13,655 nt of DNA from Clostridia bacterium. GTDB taxonomy: Bacteria > Bacillota > Clostridia > Oscillospirales > Acutalibacteraceae. Positions 13,559-13,655 of this stretch are shown in pieces. The notes beneath the pieces are model-generated. The model did not search any database. It saw only the letters and a program-made list of their open reading frames with translations, and was not told where the DNA came from. Both the position numbers and the translations under genes were made by a program. Position 1 is the first letter of the stretch. Each line of letters opens with the position of its first letter. The stretch lies in NCBI GenBank assembly GCA_017519685.1, contig JAFWRV010000478.1, forward strand, positions 1 through 13,655. The letters run 5' to 3'.

Positions 13559-13655
13559 TTACCTCTCATAATAGTTTTTGCGCTGCCTTTCGGCTTCAAT
13601 GCGGAGATTTTCACGGGCTTTTTCGAGCAACGCGGTTACACTTGCCTCACCGAAA
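13559..13655 (-). CDS. Partial small gene, C-terminus only
   Basis: The frame is open to the window edge and ends at TAA (plus-strand TTA, 13559-13561). The 31 visible residues (FGEASVTALLEKARENLRIE, then AERQRKNYYER) form a charged amphipathic helix. The start lies outside the window and the family cannot be told. It is the next gene upstream of the frameshifted small gene, with about 66 bases between, and probably belongs to the same mobile element. A 6-bp inverted repeat (GAGAGG / CCTCTC, 13551-13567) overlaps its stop codon. Confidence 0.6.
   Translation of the reverse strand, partial: FGEASVTALLEKARENLRIEAERQRKNYYER

Overview
The window looks like chromosome from a gut-type member of the Clostridia (Oscillospiraceae/Ruminococcaceae-like). 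The grounds are indirect: strong AGGAGG-type ribosome binding sites, TTG starts, sigma-A-like promoters, clostripain-type and InlB-repeat secreted proteins, and a TnpX/TndX-type large serine recombinase. No ribosomal RNA or other taxonomic marker is present, so genus and species cannot be named.

Left part (1-5193): the end of a YdcF/ElyC-like (DUF218) membrane-associated protein; a convergent CorA-type divalent cation transporter with a near-consensus promoter; a divergent two-gene operon for a split chromate-transporter-family permease, whose promoter overlaps the corA promoter; and two leftward genes for secreted proteins, an InlB-type repeat protein and a calcineurin-like metallophosphoesterase. 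Nearly every gene end carries a clear hairpin.

Middle part (5194-10960): an AT-rich spacer, then two convergent lipoprotein genes separated by a shared hairpin. The rightward gene encodes a clostripain-family (C11) cysteine peptidase with visible His and Cys active-site motifs. The leftward gene encodes a 1082-residue lipoprotein that I cannot assign to a family: Ig-like repeats with a period of about 98 residues, then a helical/coiled-coil block, then a beta-rich C-terminal part containing a MABP/beta-prism-like motif. Both products would sit on the outer face of the membrane.

Right part (10961-13655): one end of a mobile element. It has the start of a partial small gene, a frameshifted small gene and a large serine recombinase, all leftward. 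The recombinase frame runs without a stop through a terminator-like hairpin into two tandem copies of a 198/199-bp, multi-hairpin repeat. Each copy starts with a sequence resembling the reverse complement of a tRNA-Glu 3' end. This repeat and its relation to the recombinase are the most unusual things in the window. Beyond it lie about 300 bp of AT-rich DNA without a convincing gene, probably holding the element/chromosome junction.
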